Source of the DNA: Eubacterium sp. AB3007
GTDB lineage: Bacteria > Bacillota > Clostridia > Peptostreptococcales > Anaerovoracaceae
Assembly (NCBI RefSeq): GCF_000688015.1
Contig: NZ_JIAD01000001.1
Coordinates: 558,001 to 622,000 of the forward strand
Direction of reading: 5' to 3'
DNA: 64,000 nucleotides
A model generated the notes under the pieces. That model made no database searches, was not told the origin of the DNA, and saw only the letters and a program-made list of their open reading frames with translations. Below, in pieces: positions 8,152 through 16,545 of the stretch. Both the position numbers and the translations under genes were made by a program. Within the stretch, counting starts at the first letter, position 1, and each line of letters starts with the position of its first letter.

Positions 8152-10092
8152 TTAGTCTTTCATATAGAAATCACAGGTGTATCCATCGGCCCGGAGAACC
8201 AGTCCTTCCGCCCATGTTGGTACCCTGCCCATCTGCTCACAGACAGCCTCGAGGCTCATAGAAGGGTCCGCTTCGATGATGATCTCATCATGCACATGAG
8301 CTACGATGCTGCAGTTCCTCAGCGTTTTCATCGCATACATAAGGATGTCTCTAGCTGTGGCCTGCACGATGTTCTCCACAAATTTCGGACCATAGCTCTC
8401 GATACGTTCCCACTTCTTCGTGCTCCCGACGCCCTCATAGGTAACGGACACGCCTCCGAATCGATTCTCCCCGATGCGCGGCTTCACGTAGGCAAGGTTC
8501 CGGCCGGATGGAAGCGTGATGAAGAGCATGCCGCTTTGCCAGAAGAACTTGATCCCACGTACTGTCCGTGTACCCTTCTGCTTGACCACTTCCTTCACGG
8601 CCCGGTCAATGTCCCACCAGAATCGGACTATGTTAGGGTTTGACTTCCGCCAGGCATCCACAAGAGGCTGCAGTTCTTCTTCCGATAGACCCATCTCGAG
8701 TGCGCCCATCGCCTTCAGTGCTCCCGTGCTCCCGCCGTAACCGAGCGCGAGTTCTGCTATCTTCCCCTTCTGCCGGAGATGACCATTCACGCCATGCTTC
8801 TCAACCGGCACCTTAAACATCTGACTGGCCGATGCGCAGTAGATATCACCGCCTGACCTGAACACATCCGAGCGCCAATCCTCCCCGGCAAACCAGGCAA
8901 TGACGCGTGCTTCGATCGCAGAGAAGTCAGCTACATAAAACCTCATACCGTCTACTGGAATAAAGGCTGTTCTGATCAGCTGCGATAAGGTGTCCGGGAT
9001 ATCGTCATAGAGTAGTTCCAAGGCATCGATGGCTCCATCCCTGACAAGAGCTCTGGCCTCAGCAAGATCGGATATATGGTTTTGCGGGAGGTTTTGCAAT
9101 TGCACCAGCCGTCCTGAGAAGCGCCCTGTCCTGTTCGCTCCATAGAACTGGAACATTCCGTGACACCGATTGTCCTTGCAGGCAGCATTCACCATCGCCT
9201 GATACTTTTTCACCGATGACTTTGCCAGCTGTAGACGAAGTGATAATACTTTCGACACCGCCCCTTCCGTCTCGTGGATAAGCCCTGCTACTGCTTTCTT
9301 CCCAAGTGTGTCTGTTTCAAGTCCATTATCCGCCAGCCAGCCCTTCATCTGCACCACGCTGTTCGGATTCTCTATCCCGGCGATCTCCTGTATGGCCTCT
9401 GTCAGCCTCTCACGCACCATCTCATCGATCTTTATCGCTTCCTGGACCAATGGCATGTCCACACGTATCCCTCTGTCATTGATCTCCTGATCCAGATGAT
9501 ACTCATCCCACACTCCATCAGGAACAGGGAACTTCGCTAACCTCTTCTGGATCTGAACCTCCACTTCCACGTCGCGGATGTTGTAGGATTTGAACATTTC
9601 CCACTTATCGGGAGCATGCTCCGGCAGGTTCCGAATCCTGCCACCATTCGTTTTTGTAGGCTTGCACGGAGCGCAGAAATAACGGATCAGATCCTTCCCC
9701 TCTGCCAGCTTCTGCTTTTCCAGACCAAGGATCACTCCTACTCCCTCAAGTGAGAGCGGTAATCCCATGTACGCAGACCAGATCATACTGCACTTCCAGG
9801 ACTTTGGATCAAGGTATTTCCCTTGTGGCAATCCAAGGAACACGGACAGACAGATCCTTTCAAACTGAGCATTGAAAGCCCATTTGGTGACCGCAGGGTC
9901 TACCAGGGCATCAAGCACTGCTTCCGGGACCTGTTCTCCCTGGATAAGGTCAACCACCCGTAGCGGACCAAAGTCCACGCTATACCCAAAGAGCATGATC
10001 TCAAAGTCTGGGCTTTCTGCGTATTTATACACCCCGCACTTTTGAAGGCTGCGGGAAGAATACGTCTCGACATCAATACTTATGTTTCTCAT
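8152..10092 (-). CDS. Phage family A DNA polymerase with 3'-5' exonuclease
   Basis: A 646-residue PolA-type replicative polymerase. The N-terminal exonuclease shows DVETYSSRS (metal-binding D and E) and FNAQFE; the polymerase domain shows the O-helix region (GANRTGRFSGR, LVQLQNLPQN), the metal site DFSAIEARVIAWFAG, and the last catalytic motif VAHVHDEIIIE. It has AGGAGG before its ATG. DUF2815 and DUF2800 genes lie upstream in the same orientation, the usual early-gene trio of Firmicute siphophages. Oddly this block lies downstream of lysis and next to the integrases, far from the DUF3987 and helicase genes at 48-53 kb. Confidence 0.95.
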   Translation of the reverse strand: MRNISIDVETYSSRSLQKCGVYKYAESPDFEIMLFGYSVDFGPLRVVDLIQGEQVPEAVLDALVDPAVTKWAFNAQFERICLSVFLGLPQGKYLDPKSWKCSMIWSAYMGLPLSLEGVGVILGLEKQKLAEGKDLIRYFCAPCKPTKTNGGRIRNLPEHAPDKWEMFKSYNIRDVEVEVQIQKRLAKFPVPDGVWDEYHLDQEINDRGIRVDMPLVQEAIKIDEMVRERLTEAIQEIAGIENPNSVVQMKGWLADNGLETDTLGKKAVAGLIHETEGAVSKVLSLRLQLAKSSVKKYQAMVNAACKDNRCHGMFQFYGANRTGRFSGRLVQLQNLPQNHISDLAEARALVRDGAIDALELLYDDIPDTLSQLIRTAFIPVDGMRFYVADFSAIEARVIAWFAGEDWRSDVFRSGGDIYCASASQMFKVPVEKHGVNGHLRQKGKIAELALGYGGSTGALKAMGALEMGLSEEELQPLVDAWRKSNPNIVRFWWDIDRAVKEVVKQKGTRTVRGIKFFWQSGMLFITLPSGRNLAYVKPRIGENRFGGVSVTYEGVGSTKKWERIESYGPKFVENIVQATARDILMYAMKTLRNCSIVAHVHDEIIIEADPSMSLEAVCEQMGRVPTWAEGLVLRADGYTCDFYMKD

Positions 10093-10162
10093 TCCGGCCT
10101 CCTATAAATAAGGCAGCAGAGAGCATTCCCTGCCGCCCAGAATCCTTATATTCAGTTTACAG

Positions 10163-10294
10163 TCACTTCCCATTCTTCCTCCGTGCTTTGAACTTGTGGA
10201 CTTTATTGTCTACCGTGATGAGCACCATCCCAAGTAAAAGCCCAGAACAAGTTCCAAAGCAGATAAGAAGCATCCTGTGTTCGAATTGAGTCAT
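10163..10294 (-). CDS. Small membrane protein (43 aa)
   Basis: A short ORF starting at an ATG preceded by AGGAGGTGCAAC. It encodes one hydrophobic segment (LLICFGTCSGLLLGMVLITV) and a basic tail (KFKARRKNGK), so it is probably a single-pass membrane protein with a cytoplasmic C-terminus. It sits between the DUF2815 and polymerase genes. Function unknown. A longer reading frame upstream lacks a ribosome site. Confidence 0.5.
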   Translation of the reverse strand: MTQFEHRMLLICFGTCSGLLLGMVLITVDNKVHKFKARRKNGK

Positions 10295-10304
10295 GTTGCA
10301 CCTC

Positions 10305-10856
10305 CTACGCCAGGAAATCCTCATCTTCCAGAGTGGCAAAATCGTCTGCTGCGGTGGACTTGCCTCCGAGCGGCTCTCCATCTCTGACTTTCTGGATGTT
10401 CCCGAGACCGCAGGCGATCCCCTTATTTCCATTGCTGTTGAAAGCGTAAAAATTCAGGGACACTCTCGCGTAGCAGCCGCTGTAGACTTCTGAACGGTCC
10501 AGGATCGGCTTCACGTTCCTGTCGACGATCTGCGGCGGGGTCTTGGAATTGGCATTGATGAACCAGTGGCCTTTGTATGCCTCATCATCCCTTTCGATGT
10601 CCCCGTCTCTTAAGGGCAGCTTGATCGCAGCCTTGTTCGGCTTCTTCCCACCGAACTTCGCAATCCCTTCCTCGATGGCCGCGTCAATGGCCCGGTTGAT
10701 CGCTTCCACTGTATCGGTATCATCCTTTCTGATCAGCACCGATGTAGAGTATTTCTCCGCACTGCCGTTAATGGAAACCGGCTCCCAGCCATTGAAATAG
10801 GAAAGTCTTGTGTTAATTCCTGTAATAACCTTTGTTCTGTTTTTCACTTTAGCCAT
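10305..10856 (-). CDS. DUF2815 single-stranded DNA-binding-type protein
   Basis: A 183-residue protein of the DUF2815 family, thought to be a phage ssDNA-binding protein for replication and recombination. Family features are the N-terminal TRLSYFNGWEPVSING, the SVLIRKDDTDT strand and the C-terminal acidic tail (FATLEDEDFLA), which resembles the protein-binding tip of SSBs. GGAGG precedes the ATG. It lies between the DUF2800 nuclease and the DNA polymerase and is probably co-transcribed with them. Confidence 0.88.
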   Translation of the reverse strand: MAKVKNRTKVITGINTRLSYFNGWEPVSINGSAEKYSTSVLIRKDDTDTVEAINRAIDAAIEEGIAKFGGKKPNKAAIKLPLRDGDIERDDEAYKGHWFINANSKTPPQIVDRNVKPILDRSEVYSGCYARVSLNFYAFNSNGNKGIACGLGNIQKVRDGEPLGGKSTAADDFATLEDEDFLA

Positions 10857-10857
10857 T

Positions 10858-11997
10858 TTACTTGTCCTCCGTTATTTCATTGAATTCTGATTTAGCGTTT
10901 GTTGTATTGATCGCTGGCCTCTTATCCGTAACAGGTACCAGCGTTGGTTTCCCTGGCGGCTTGTAGACAAGATCACCAAGTATCTCCTTAAACTTATCCT
11001 TGCCCATCAGCTTCTCCATGTCAGTGAGCGTGATCAGTGACTTCTGGTAGATGTCCTTATATCCAGCCTGCTTCGCTGCCTCTGCCACTGCTTCCTCATC
11101 CCGGTACTTCCTGACGGATCTTCCTGCGACCACCTTATAGCCAGCCCATTCCTTTCCGTGGTTTACTGCGGTTTCGGTGGCATAGGCTGTGATCTCGTTC
11201 GCCCACTTGGTCAGATCCGGGATGATGGCAAGGATCTCCTCGATCTCCGTATCTGTCAGAAGAGGCGGCTTTCTGAATTCCATCTGGGCGATCTTTAGCT
11301 TCTCCTCTGCTCTTGCTCTGCACCGGACTGCTGCTCTACAGAAGGTACACCATTCGCCAGGAGTGTATTCTCCCTCTCCGGCAAAGGCCATTTCCGCCTT
11401 GGGCTTCAGCTCGTTATCCGCCCAGTCCCTGAGTTCTGTTACGGAGATCGTCCAGGTGCTCACGTGCTCCCGCCTTGGCTGAAAGATAGTCATGGACACC
11501 TTATTGATGTCGTATAGAGCATCGTAGATCTCAAGCGCACCTATGGCGTACAGTTTCATCTGCGGATTGTTCTCTGCTTCGACCAGTACTCCCATACCGT
11601 ACTTGAAGTCGATGATGTGGAGCCGGTCATCTGCGATAATGATGCAGTCTCCGGTGCCAAACCCGTCTGGGACGTAACAAGAAAAGTCCAGGTGCTGCTC
11701 GATGAGAACTATTGGGTCACTGCATACCTGCTTTGCGATTTCTAGCTGTTCCATGATGAAGTCCACATAGGCATCGGTACACTCTTCCATCTCATCGGAG
11801 TCATAGTCCGAAGTCGGCCGTTTACTCCTCATACGCAGTGCACGCTTCAACTTGTGCTCACACAGCGCATGTGCCGCAGTGCCTTCCCTGGCTGCCTCCG
11901 AGGTGGTATCCTCGAACTCAAGCTCCAGCCTAGCCGATGGTAAGCAGTGAAGCCACCGGTGGGATCCGGAAGCAGAGAGAATTGCATGATTACTCAT
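10858..11997 (-). CDS. DUF2800 PD-(D/E)XK nuclease
   Basis: A 379-residue DUF2800 protein, a Cas4/RecB-like exonuclease family of Firmicute phages. It begins with the usual HAILSASGSHRWLHCLPSARLE, has the nuclease core DRLHIIDFKYGMGV (D and E/K type motif III), and the cysteines near YTPGEWCTFCRAAVRCRAR fit an iron-sulfur site. It overlaps the upstream gene by eight bases and abuts the DUF2815 gene, forming a recombination/replication operon. Probable role: end processing with the ssDNA-binding protein. Confidence 0.88.
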   Translation of the reverse strand: MSNHAILSASGSHRWLHCLPSARLELEFEDTTSEAAREGTAAHALCEHKLKRALRMRSKRPTSDYDSDEMEECTDAYVDFIMEQLEIAKQVCSDPIVLIEQHLDFSCYVPDGFGTGDCIIIADDRLHIIDFKYGMGVLVEAENNPQMKLYAIGALEIYDALYDINKVSMTIFQPRREHVSTWTISVTELRDWADNELKPKAEMAFAGEGEYTPGEWCTFCRAAVRCRARAEEKLKIAQMEFRKPPLLTDTEIEEILAIIPDLTKWANEITAYATETAVNHGKEWAGYKVVAGRSVRKYRDEEAVAEAAKQAGYKDIYQKSLITLTDMEKLMGKDKFKEILGDLVYKPPGKPTLVPVTDKRPAINTTNAKSEFNEITEDK

Positions 11998-12310
11998 CGG
12001 ACATCCCCTCCGCTTCTTTCATGATCGCTGGGTAATGCTTCGGGTCTACCGCACTCAGCTTATCTGCACCGTAGCGCTTCAGCATCTCCCTGATCTCTGC
12101 AGTATGACCTGCTCGACTCTTGTCCGCGAGTACTCCTCTCACCTGTTCCAGCGTGTACTTTGGTGCTGCTTCTTTTTCTGACACCTGCTCAGATGATCCG
12201 TCTGTCAGCTCGCCGCATAACAGCTCCAGTCTTTTCGAGCACTCCTTCAGATCCTCCGCCGCAGCAGACATCAGCCTTGCCGCATCAAGCATGATCTTGG
12301 CCTTCTCCAT
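11990..12310 (-). CDS. Small replication-operon protein (106 aa), function unknown
   Basis: A helical, charged protein that often precedes DUF2800 genes in Firmicute prophages and is sometimes given a misleading eukaryotic rRNA-biogenesis name. N-terminal helices (KIMLDAARLMSAAAEDLKEC) are followed by a compact C-terminal domain with LEQVRGVLADKSRAGHTAEI and LKRYGADKLSAVDP, a pattern seen in several phage proteins. The start at 12310 has GGAGG upstream. It overlaps both neighbours, so translation is coupled. The real role is not known. Confidence 0.75.
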   Translation of the reverse strand: MEKAKIMLDAARLMSAAAEDLKECSKRLELLCGELTDGSSEQVSEKEAAPKYTLEQVRGVLADKSRAGHTAEIREMLKRYGADKLSAVDPKHYPAIMKEAEGMSDE

Positions 12311-12503
12311 ACTGGTCACCTCCTCTCTCTGACTTACAGATGGCGATCTCTCCCACACTGTCACCGGGTACCAGGATAGTAACCTTGCGTCTATCCCCAA
12401 AGAGATATCGCAGGAGCCTCTCCCGGATGGTGACATTCCGGCAAGCGAATACGCCATCAGACTGTGGCTTTTCTGAAACACTGATCATGACTTTGTGTTC
12501 CAC
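12285..12503 (-). CDS. Small protein (72 aa) of the early operon, unknown
   Basis: A 72-residue protein beginning at a GTG with AAAGGAGG upstream. Visible features are VMISVSEKPQ and a basic middle part (RERLLRYLFGDRRKVTILVPGDSV). I do not recognise it. It is the first gene of the DUF2800-DUF2815-polymerase run and overlaps the next gene by 26 bases. Repeat copy B lies just upstream, so it may share control with the recombinase operon and the 53403 gene. Confidence 0.6.
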   Translation of the reverse strand: MEHKVMISVSEKPQSDGVFACRNVTIRERLLRYLFGDRRKVTILVPGDSVGEIAICKSERGGDQYGEGQDHA

Positions 12504-12540
12504 GTTTATTCCTCCTTTCCGAGGTGCTGTAGTTGTTGCC

Positions 12541-12582
12541 CTCTACCTGGTAGCCACGGGAGGTGATGATATCTGACGTTTT
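12541..12582 (-). repeat. Repeat copy B upstream of the DUF2800 operon
   Basis: Minus strand: AAAACGTCAGATATCAT, then CACCTCC and GTGGCTACC followed by AGGTAG. It shares CGTCAGAT and GGCTACC in the same order with copies A (8105) and C (53434), but the long pairing of copy A is not kept. Confidence 0.55.
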
Positions 12583-12640
12583 ATTGCAAAAAAATAAAGG
12601 CCTGCAGGATTTTTCCTACAGACCATAAATATGGGATTCT

Positions 12641-13192
12641 TTATAAAGGATCAGGCGGCATTTGATCAATGTCGGTAAGTGTCATTTGCGCTACATCATT
12701 ATACACTTCAAGTGTGCCAGTGAAATAGCCACCATTAAGACCCGCTTCAAGCATTCCTTCAAAGTTCTCAAAACCCATTTCTTGAGCACATTTGTCGAAT
12801 TTGGGTAAATCTTCCCCCCAGATAATTACCTGAACACGATCAGGATCTGGGTAATCTGCTCCGACGTTGATGAAGAGTGGAGATCCCTCTATGTCATCAC
12901 GATATGACCACCAATAATCTTCAATATATAGATTGACGGTCTGATCTATATAATCACCAACCTCATCATAGGATACTACGGGGTATTCAGATTGAACTTC
13001 AGAATCAAATTCATCCTCCTCGTCTTCAGCTTCTTCTTCCTCGTCATCGTACTCTTCAGAAGAAGTGTTATCATCAGAAGAAGAACTCCCCTGATTACTA
13101 CAACCGCAGAAGATTAATCCCGAAAATACTAATGTACATGTTAACAGAACCGAAACAATAATGTTTAGAACTCTTCTATTTATCCTCATCAC
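12641..13192 (-). CDS. Predicted lipoprotein with acidic linker
   Basis: A secreted lipoprotein: basic N-terminus, hydrophobic helix and lipobox (IFCGC, Cys about residue 31), then a Ser/Glu/Asp-rich linker and a small C-terminal domain (SYDEVGDYIDQTVNLYIEDY ... DRVQVIIWGEDLPKFDKC). It overlaps the DUF1508-like gene by four bases and belongs to a three-gene cargo unit between lysis and replication. No family recognised. Lipoproteins of prophages often block DNA entry of related phages; that is only a possibility here. Confidence 0.75.
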   Translation of the reverse strand: MMRINRRVLNIIVSVLLTCTLVFSGLIFCGCSNQGSSSSDDNTSSEEYDDEEEEAEDEEDEFDSEVQSEYPVVSYDEVGDYIDQTVNLYIEDYWWSYRDDIEGSPLFINVGADYPDPDRVQVIIWGEDLPKFDKCAQEMGFENFEGMLEAGLNGGYFTGTLEVYNDVAQMTLTDIDQMPPDPL

Positions 13193-13380
13193 TCTGCCTC
13201 AACAACCTCAGAATCATCGTACTTCTGGATACTCTCGATACTGTTCAGGCAACCTCTCTTAGCCTTGTATCCTTCGCCTGTAGCGATGATCTCGCTGTTC
13301 CCTGCCTTCAGATCAAACATAATTCCTGTGTTGGTCTTTTTGATAATATCCCATTTCTTATGCTCCTTCATATGTCCCAT
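13189..13380 (-). CDS. DUF1508 (YegP-like) small protein
   Basis: A 63-residue protein with one DUF1508 unit: FDLKAGNSEIIATGEGYKAK followed by a cysteine and IESIQKY. Such proteins are small single-sheet domains of unknown job. The start is uncertain: a second ATG three codons in (MKEHKKW) is equally possible because neither has a strong ribosome site. It lies between the 383-aa protein and the lipoprotein, with a four-base overlap with the latter. Confidence 0.7.
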   Translation of the reverse strand: MGHMKEHKKWDIIKKTNTGIMFDLKAGNSEIIATGEGYKAKRGCLNSIESIQKYDDSEVVEAE

Positions 13381-13391
13381 TACTACATGTT

Positions 13392-14543
13392 CTATACATT
13401 TGGCAGATACACCTTCTCACGATCGAACAATACCACTAGTTGCTCATTATAGACATATTTAATTTGATTGATGCTATCAATATACAATGTCGCATGGCTG
13501 TCTTGTAGCTTTTTGAAATTTGTTAGAGTGTGAGTATCCTTTTTTACACGCGTATCTTTGAGGCTTTTCCCAGCGAATTGAATATACTTATTGATGGGGG
13601 TTCTATTCATAAGCGGCACTTTTGATACGACCTTCCCTGCACCCAATCCAGCGCTTGCCAATCCTTTCACTATAGTTCCATCAATCGATCTGTTCAATAC
13701 TTTTTCCATTTTATCGTAGGCTTTTGTATATAGATTTCTATACTCATAACTATATTCCTTAATTTTATCGGACACGTCTTTCAGGTAGTCAGCATCTGTA
13801 TTCCCCAACAGAAGAAGTTCTACGTATGAAGCCATGCTGAAAAGGTAGACTGCAAGTCTGTATTCTTCGAAAAGTGTATTGATTTTTTTTACTTCTTTTT
13901 TAACCTCCTGGTCGCCATGAAGCAACCACTCGTCGTCGAACAGACGGCCTTGAATATTATCATTGATCTTCTCTTTTGCAAAAAGAATGCCTTGTTCCGC
14001 TTGTTGTCTTATATCCATAGCTTTTAGATGGCTATTACTCTTATATTGATCATTGTTCCAATTGTACTGAAAATGACAAAGAATATCGGATAGGAAAATC
14101 AGGCTACCCTGAAGCTCTGTCTTTTGTTTGATATCAAAATACGTCATCATAGCATCCAGGGATTTCTGAATGCTATTCATTTTCCTTTGGATGTTCATCA
14201 GCGTGAGTGCCATACAGAACATTGTCGGGTCAAAGACAACGGGATTCAAACGTGCTTGTCCTCCTCCCACGGCTCCGTTCTCTTTCAATACCGTTCCAAG
14301 ATAACCGCTCCCATCCTTAAAGGAGGCCAACTGACCCCCATTAGGAATAGTAACCCTGTATAAACCGCTCGTTGCTTCACCGCTACTAAACACAGTCTGG
14401 ATGGCTGTCTTCACCGGTTCAAATCCTACTCCAATTGCTGGAAGATCAGCTAAAAGAATTTCCTTCCTGTCTTTTATCTCGTTCTGATCCTCAACGGGTT
14501 CTATATATAATTCCGTAGTAGCAATAATATCATTTCCAGCCAT
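13392..14543 (-). CDS. Unknown 383-residue cargo protein
   Basis: I cannot assign a function. The N-terminal 100 residues are Gly-rich (EATSGLYRVTIPNGGQLASF, VGGGQARLNP), followed by a long helical region (about 110-270: NIQRKMNSIQKSLDAMMTYF and further amphipathic helices with a hydrophobic piece LAVYLFSMASYVELLLLG) and a basic C-terminal part. No signal peptide. Similar proteins of unknown function seem to occur in other Firmicutes, judged from memory. It heads an AT-rich three-gene unit with AGGAG before its ATG, cut off from the lysis genes by a strong terminator. Confidence 0.75.
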   Translation of the reverse strand: MAGNDIIATTELYIEPVEDQNEIKDRKEILLADLPAIGVGFEPVKTAIQTVFSSGEATSGLYRVTIPNGGQLASFKDGSGYLGTVLKENGAVGGGQARLNPVVFDPTMFCMALTLMNIQRKMNSIQKSLDAMMTYFDIKQKTELQGSLIFLSDILCHFQYNWNNDQYKSNSHLKAMDIRQQAEQGILFAKEKINDNIQGRLFDDEWLLHGDQEVKKEVKKINTLFEEYRLAVYLFSMASYVELLLLGNTDADYLKDVSDKIKEYSYEYRNLYTKAYDKMEKVLNRSIDGTIVKGLASAGLGAGKVVSKVPLMNRTPINKYIQFAGKSLKDTRVKKDTHTLTNFKKLQDSHATLYIDSINQIKYVYNEQLVVLFDREKVYLPNV

Positions 14544-14607
14544 CTTTGTATGTCTCCTATTTTTTTATTTCAAAACTATTATACGCTACCGAAAACTAAC
14601 CGGCAAT

Positions 14608-14650
14608 AAAAAAACACCCCCGCACCCGAGATAATCTGAGATACGAGGGT
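14608..14650 (-). terminator. Terminator after the lysis/late operon
   Basis: A 15-bp stem with G-U pairs (14616-14630 with 14636-14650) and a five-base loop, followed by T7 on the minus strand, directly after the stop of the 229-aa gene. It closes the late operon. Confidence 0.85.
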
Positions 14651-14655
14651 TTGCT

Positions 14656-15345
14656 TTACTTCAACTTCCTGATATACGCCCTGGACTTCGTCTTCCCTTT
14701 CTTCTTGACCTTCCGGTAGATCGAGACCTTTATCTGTCCGCCGACGATCATCACATCCTCGATCTCGCAAACGTGGTCGTAGTGGTGCTTCTTGATCAGC
14801 TTTCCTTTACTGTCGTAGACACAAACATAATTCTCATGGCTCTGTCCCTGGGAGAATGCCCTGTAGATCTTACCGTCGTGGTAAGCCATCCCCTGCCCAA
14901 GTTTGTAGGTCTTGGAAAGCCGGATGACACCTTTCTTCCGGAACTTATCATCAAGAACGTAGACTTTCTTGCTGGCCATCTTCTTGACCAGATACCCCTT
15001 TCCAAAGCAGCAGATCGCGTTGAAGCCGCCGGAACATCCAGTCACGATGGCGTCTGGCATCTTCTCCAGGGTCTTCGCATCGATCCGGTGGATGGCGTTG
15101 CTCTTTCCCGAATGGGTGACAAGTAATACTCCGTCCCGAACGCAGCAGTCATTCCCATGGCCGATGTGGAGAGTCTTAGATACCTTGATGACCTCCTTCT
15201 CTTTACCTGCCTTGAGTTTTACAATCCTGGAAGTCCCCTTCTTCATATTCCCGAAGATGAGGAAGTAGTAACCCTTGTGGTAACATGTGCCTTCCAGCAC
15301 GCGAAAGTGCTTCAGCTTTCTTCCGATATGCTTTCTAAGCTCCAC
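14656..15345 (-). CDS. Secondary lysis-region protein with beta-propeller-like repeats
   Basis: A 229-residue basic protein with repeated short strands (YYFLIFGNMKKGTSRIVKL, GVLLVTHSGKSNAIHRID, YHDGKIYRAFSQ), a pattern like a beta-propeller made of about five blades, and no signal peptide. It follows the amidase gene by three bases and is the last gene of the late operon. Similar genes are found after endolysins in Firmicute prophages, but the function is unknown; a cell-wall or host-surface binding role is possible. Confidence 0.7.
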   Translation of the reverse strand: MELRKHIGRKLKHFRVLEGTCYHKGYYFLIFGNMKKGTSRIVKLKAGKEKEVIKVSKTLHIGHGNDCCVRDGVLLVTHSGKSNAIHRIDAKTLEKMPDAIVTGCSGGFNAICCFGKGYLVKKMASKKVYVLDDKFRKKGVIRLSKTYKLGQGMAYHDGKIYRAFSQGQSHENYVCVYDSKGKLIKKHHYDHVCEIEDVMIVGGQIKVSIYRKVKKKGKTKSRAYIRKLK

Positions 15346-15348
15346 TTC

Positions 15349-15912
15349 CTACACCTTCTTTCCCGTGAACTCGATATCAAGATACCCGCAGATCGCCTTT
15401 GCCAGTGCCTTGCCGTATTTCCTATAATCCTTCAGTTTATCAAGATCAGCCTTAATAGCACCGGTCTCAAGCAGCACCGCAGGCATGTTTGTCTGAGTCA
15501 ACTCGTAGAGATCCGGACGCTTTGCCACTCCTTTATACTTCATCTTCATCTCTTTTGCAAGGGGTTTACCGATGGCCTTAGCAGCTTTCTTCCCAGCAGA
15601 TGATACGTAGAGAGGATATACACCCGAACTAGCAGCCTTGTAGTCGCAGTGGATAGACAGATAGAAATCAGCTCCCTTGGAGTTCGCCCACTTCACGCAG
15701 CTGATCATATTCCGATTGTTCCCCTTGTCCGCATCGGTAAGGACTTTGATACCAGATCCTCTGAGATACCTGGCCGCCTCCTTTGTGATCTTCAGCATCA
15801 GCGCTGCCTCACTGTACTTCCCATAGGTGCAGCCAGGATCCCAGGAGCCGTCGATGGATGTCCCATGTCCGCAGATCAGCACGAACAGATCCGTTTCCTT
15901 ATTCCACTTCAT
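15349..15912 (-). CDS. N-acetylmuramoyl-L-alanine amidase (endolysin)
   Basis: A 187-residue Amidase_3-type endolysin that would cleave the amide bond between muramic acid and the stem peptide. The zinc ligands are visible: His16 in CGHG, Glu35 in YSEA, His88 in SIHCD, and the catalytic Glu149 in LLETG. There is no signal peptide and no separate wall-binding domain, so release depends on the holin. The ATG at 15912 has GAGGTGAGG upstream. The start overlaps the holin gene by 14 bases. Confidence 0.93.
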   Translation of the reverse strand: MKWNKETDLFVLICGHGTSIDGSWDPGCTYGKYSEAALMLKITKEAARYLRGSGIKVLTDADKGNNRNMISCVKWANSKGADFYLSIHCDYKAASSGVYPLYVSSAGKKAAKAIGKPLAKEMKMKYKGVAKRPDLYELTQTNMPAVLLETGAIKADLDKLKDYRKYGKALAKAICGYLDIEFTGKKV

Positions 15913-16153
15913 CTTCCTCACCTCCGTCATCAATAACTTCATCAGTTGTCAGTTCATTCGGCATCTCCACCTCGGGGAGCCCGGCAAGAGACGTCAAAAT
16001 GGACAGCACTCCCATTGTGATCGTGCACCCGATGATCTCCTGCCAGGGGAGTTCCGTGATGCTGACCATGTTTGTTCCAATCAGGGTGGTCATGCCCTGG
16101 GCCATTGTCTTTACCGCACGGATCGCCGCGCATTTAATCCATACTTTGTTCAT
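15899..16153 (-). CDS. Holin (r1t-like)
   Basis: An 84-residue small membrane protein in the holin slot. It has a helix (AIRAVKTMAQGMTTLIGTNM), a hydrophobic segment (EIIGCTITMGVLSILTSLAG) and an acidic tail (DDGGEEDEVE), as in r1t-type holins. The start at 16153 has GGAGGTGAAG upstream. It overlaps the amidase gene; together they form the lysis pair. Confidence 0.85.
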   Translation of the reverse strand: MNKVWIKCAAIRAVKTMAQGMTTLIGTNMVSITELPWQEIIGCTITMGVLSILTSLAGLPEVEMPNELTTDEVIDDGGEEDEVE

Positions 16154-16189
16154 GGTCTTCACCTCCAATTAAAAAGGAGCCTTGCGGAC

Positions 16190-16531
16190 TCAGCCGTTCA
16201 GCTCCTGCTTCTTTACCTTCTCCTTCACGAGTTTCATCCGTTCCTTTGCATCCCCGTTTCCGTGGAGACGCAGGTAGATCTCGTTTTCTGCCCGTAGATC
16301 ATCCCACTCATCAAGATCGATCTTCTGCTGATCGAGCATCTTGTCACATCGGTCGATAATATCCTGTTTCAGAAGGTACATCATCCCAGTGCCAAGATCC
16401 TCGAGCAAGGACTTTTCTTTCTTCCGCTGCTTACACCGGTGCCTTGCCCATGCGCAGATCCAAGACAGCACGCCGCCAATTATAAAGCTGACGGCAGCCG
16501 TGATCCCGGTGTTTAATATGATTGTGGTCAC
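16190..16531 (-). CDS. Membrane-anchored coiled-coil protein of the lysis region
   Basis: A 113-residue protein with one N-terminal membrane helix (TAAVSFIIGGVLSWICAWA) followed by a basic stretch and a charged helix that should face the cytoplasm (KQRKKEKSLLEDLGTG...). It sits between the tail fibre and holin genes. Such proteins are typical companions of holins in Firmicute siphophages and may adjust lysis timing, though this is not shown. Confidence 0.75.
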   Translation of the reverse strand: MTTIILNTGITAAVSFIIGGVLSWICAWARHRCKQRKKEKSLLEDLGTGMMYLLKQDIIDRCDKMLDQQKIDLDEWDDLRAENEIYLRLHGNGDAKERMKLVKEKVKKQELNG

Positions 16532-16545
16532 GTTCGTCCACCTTC

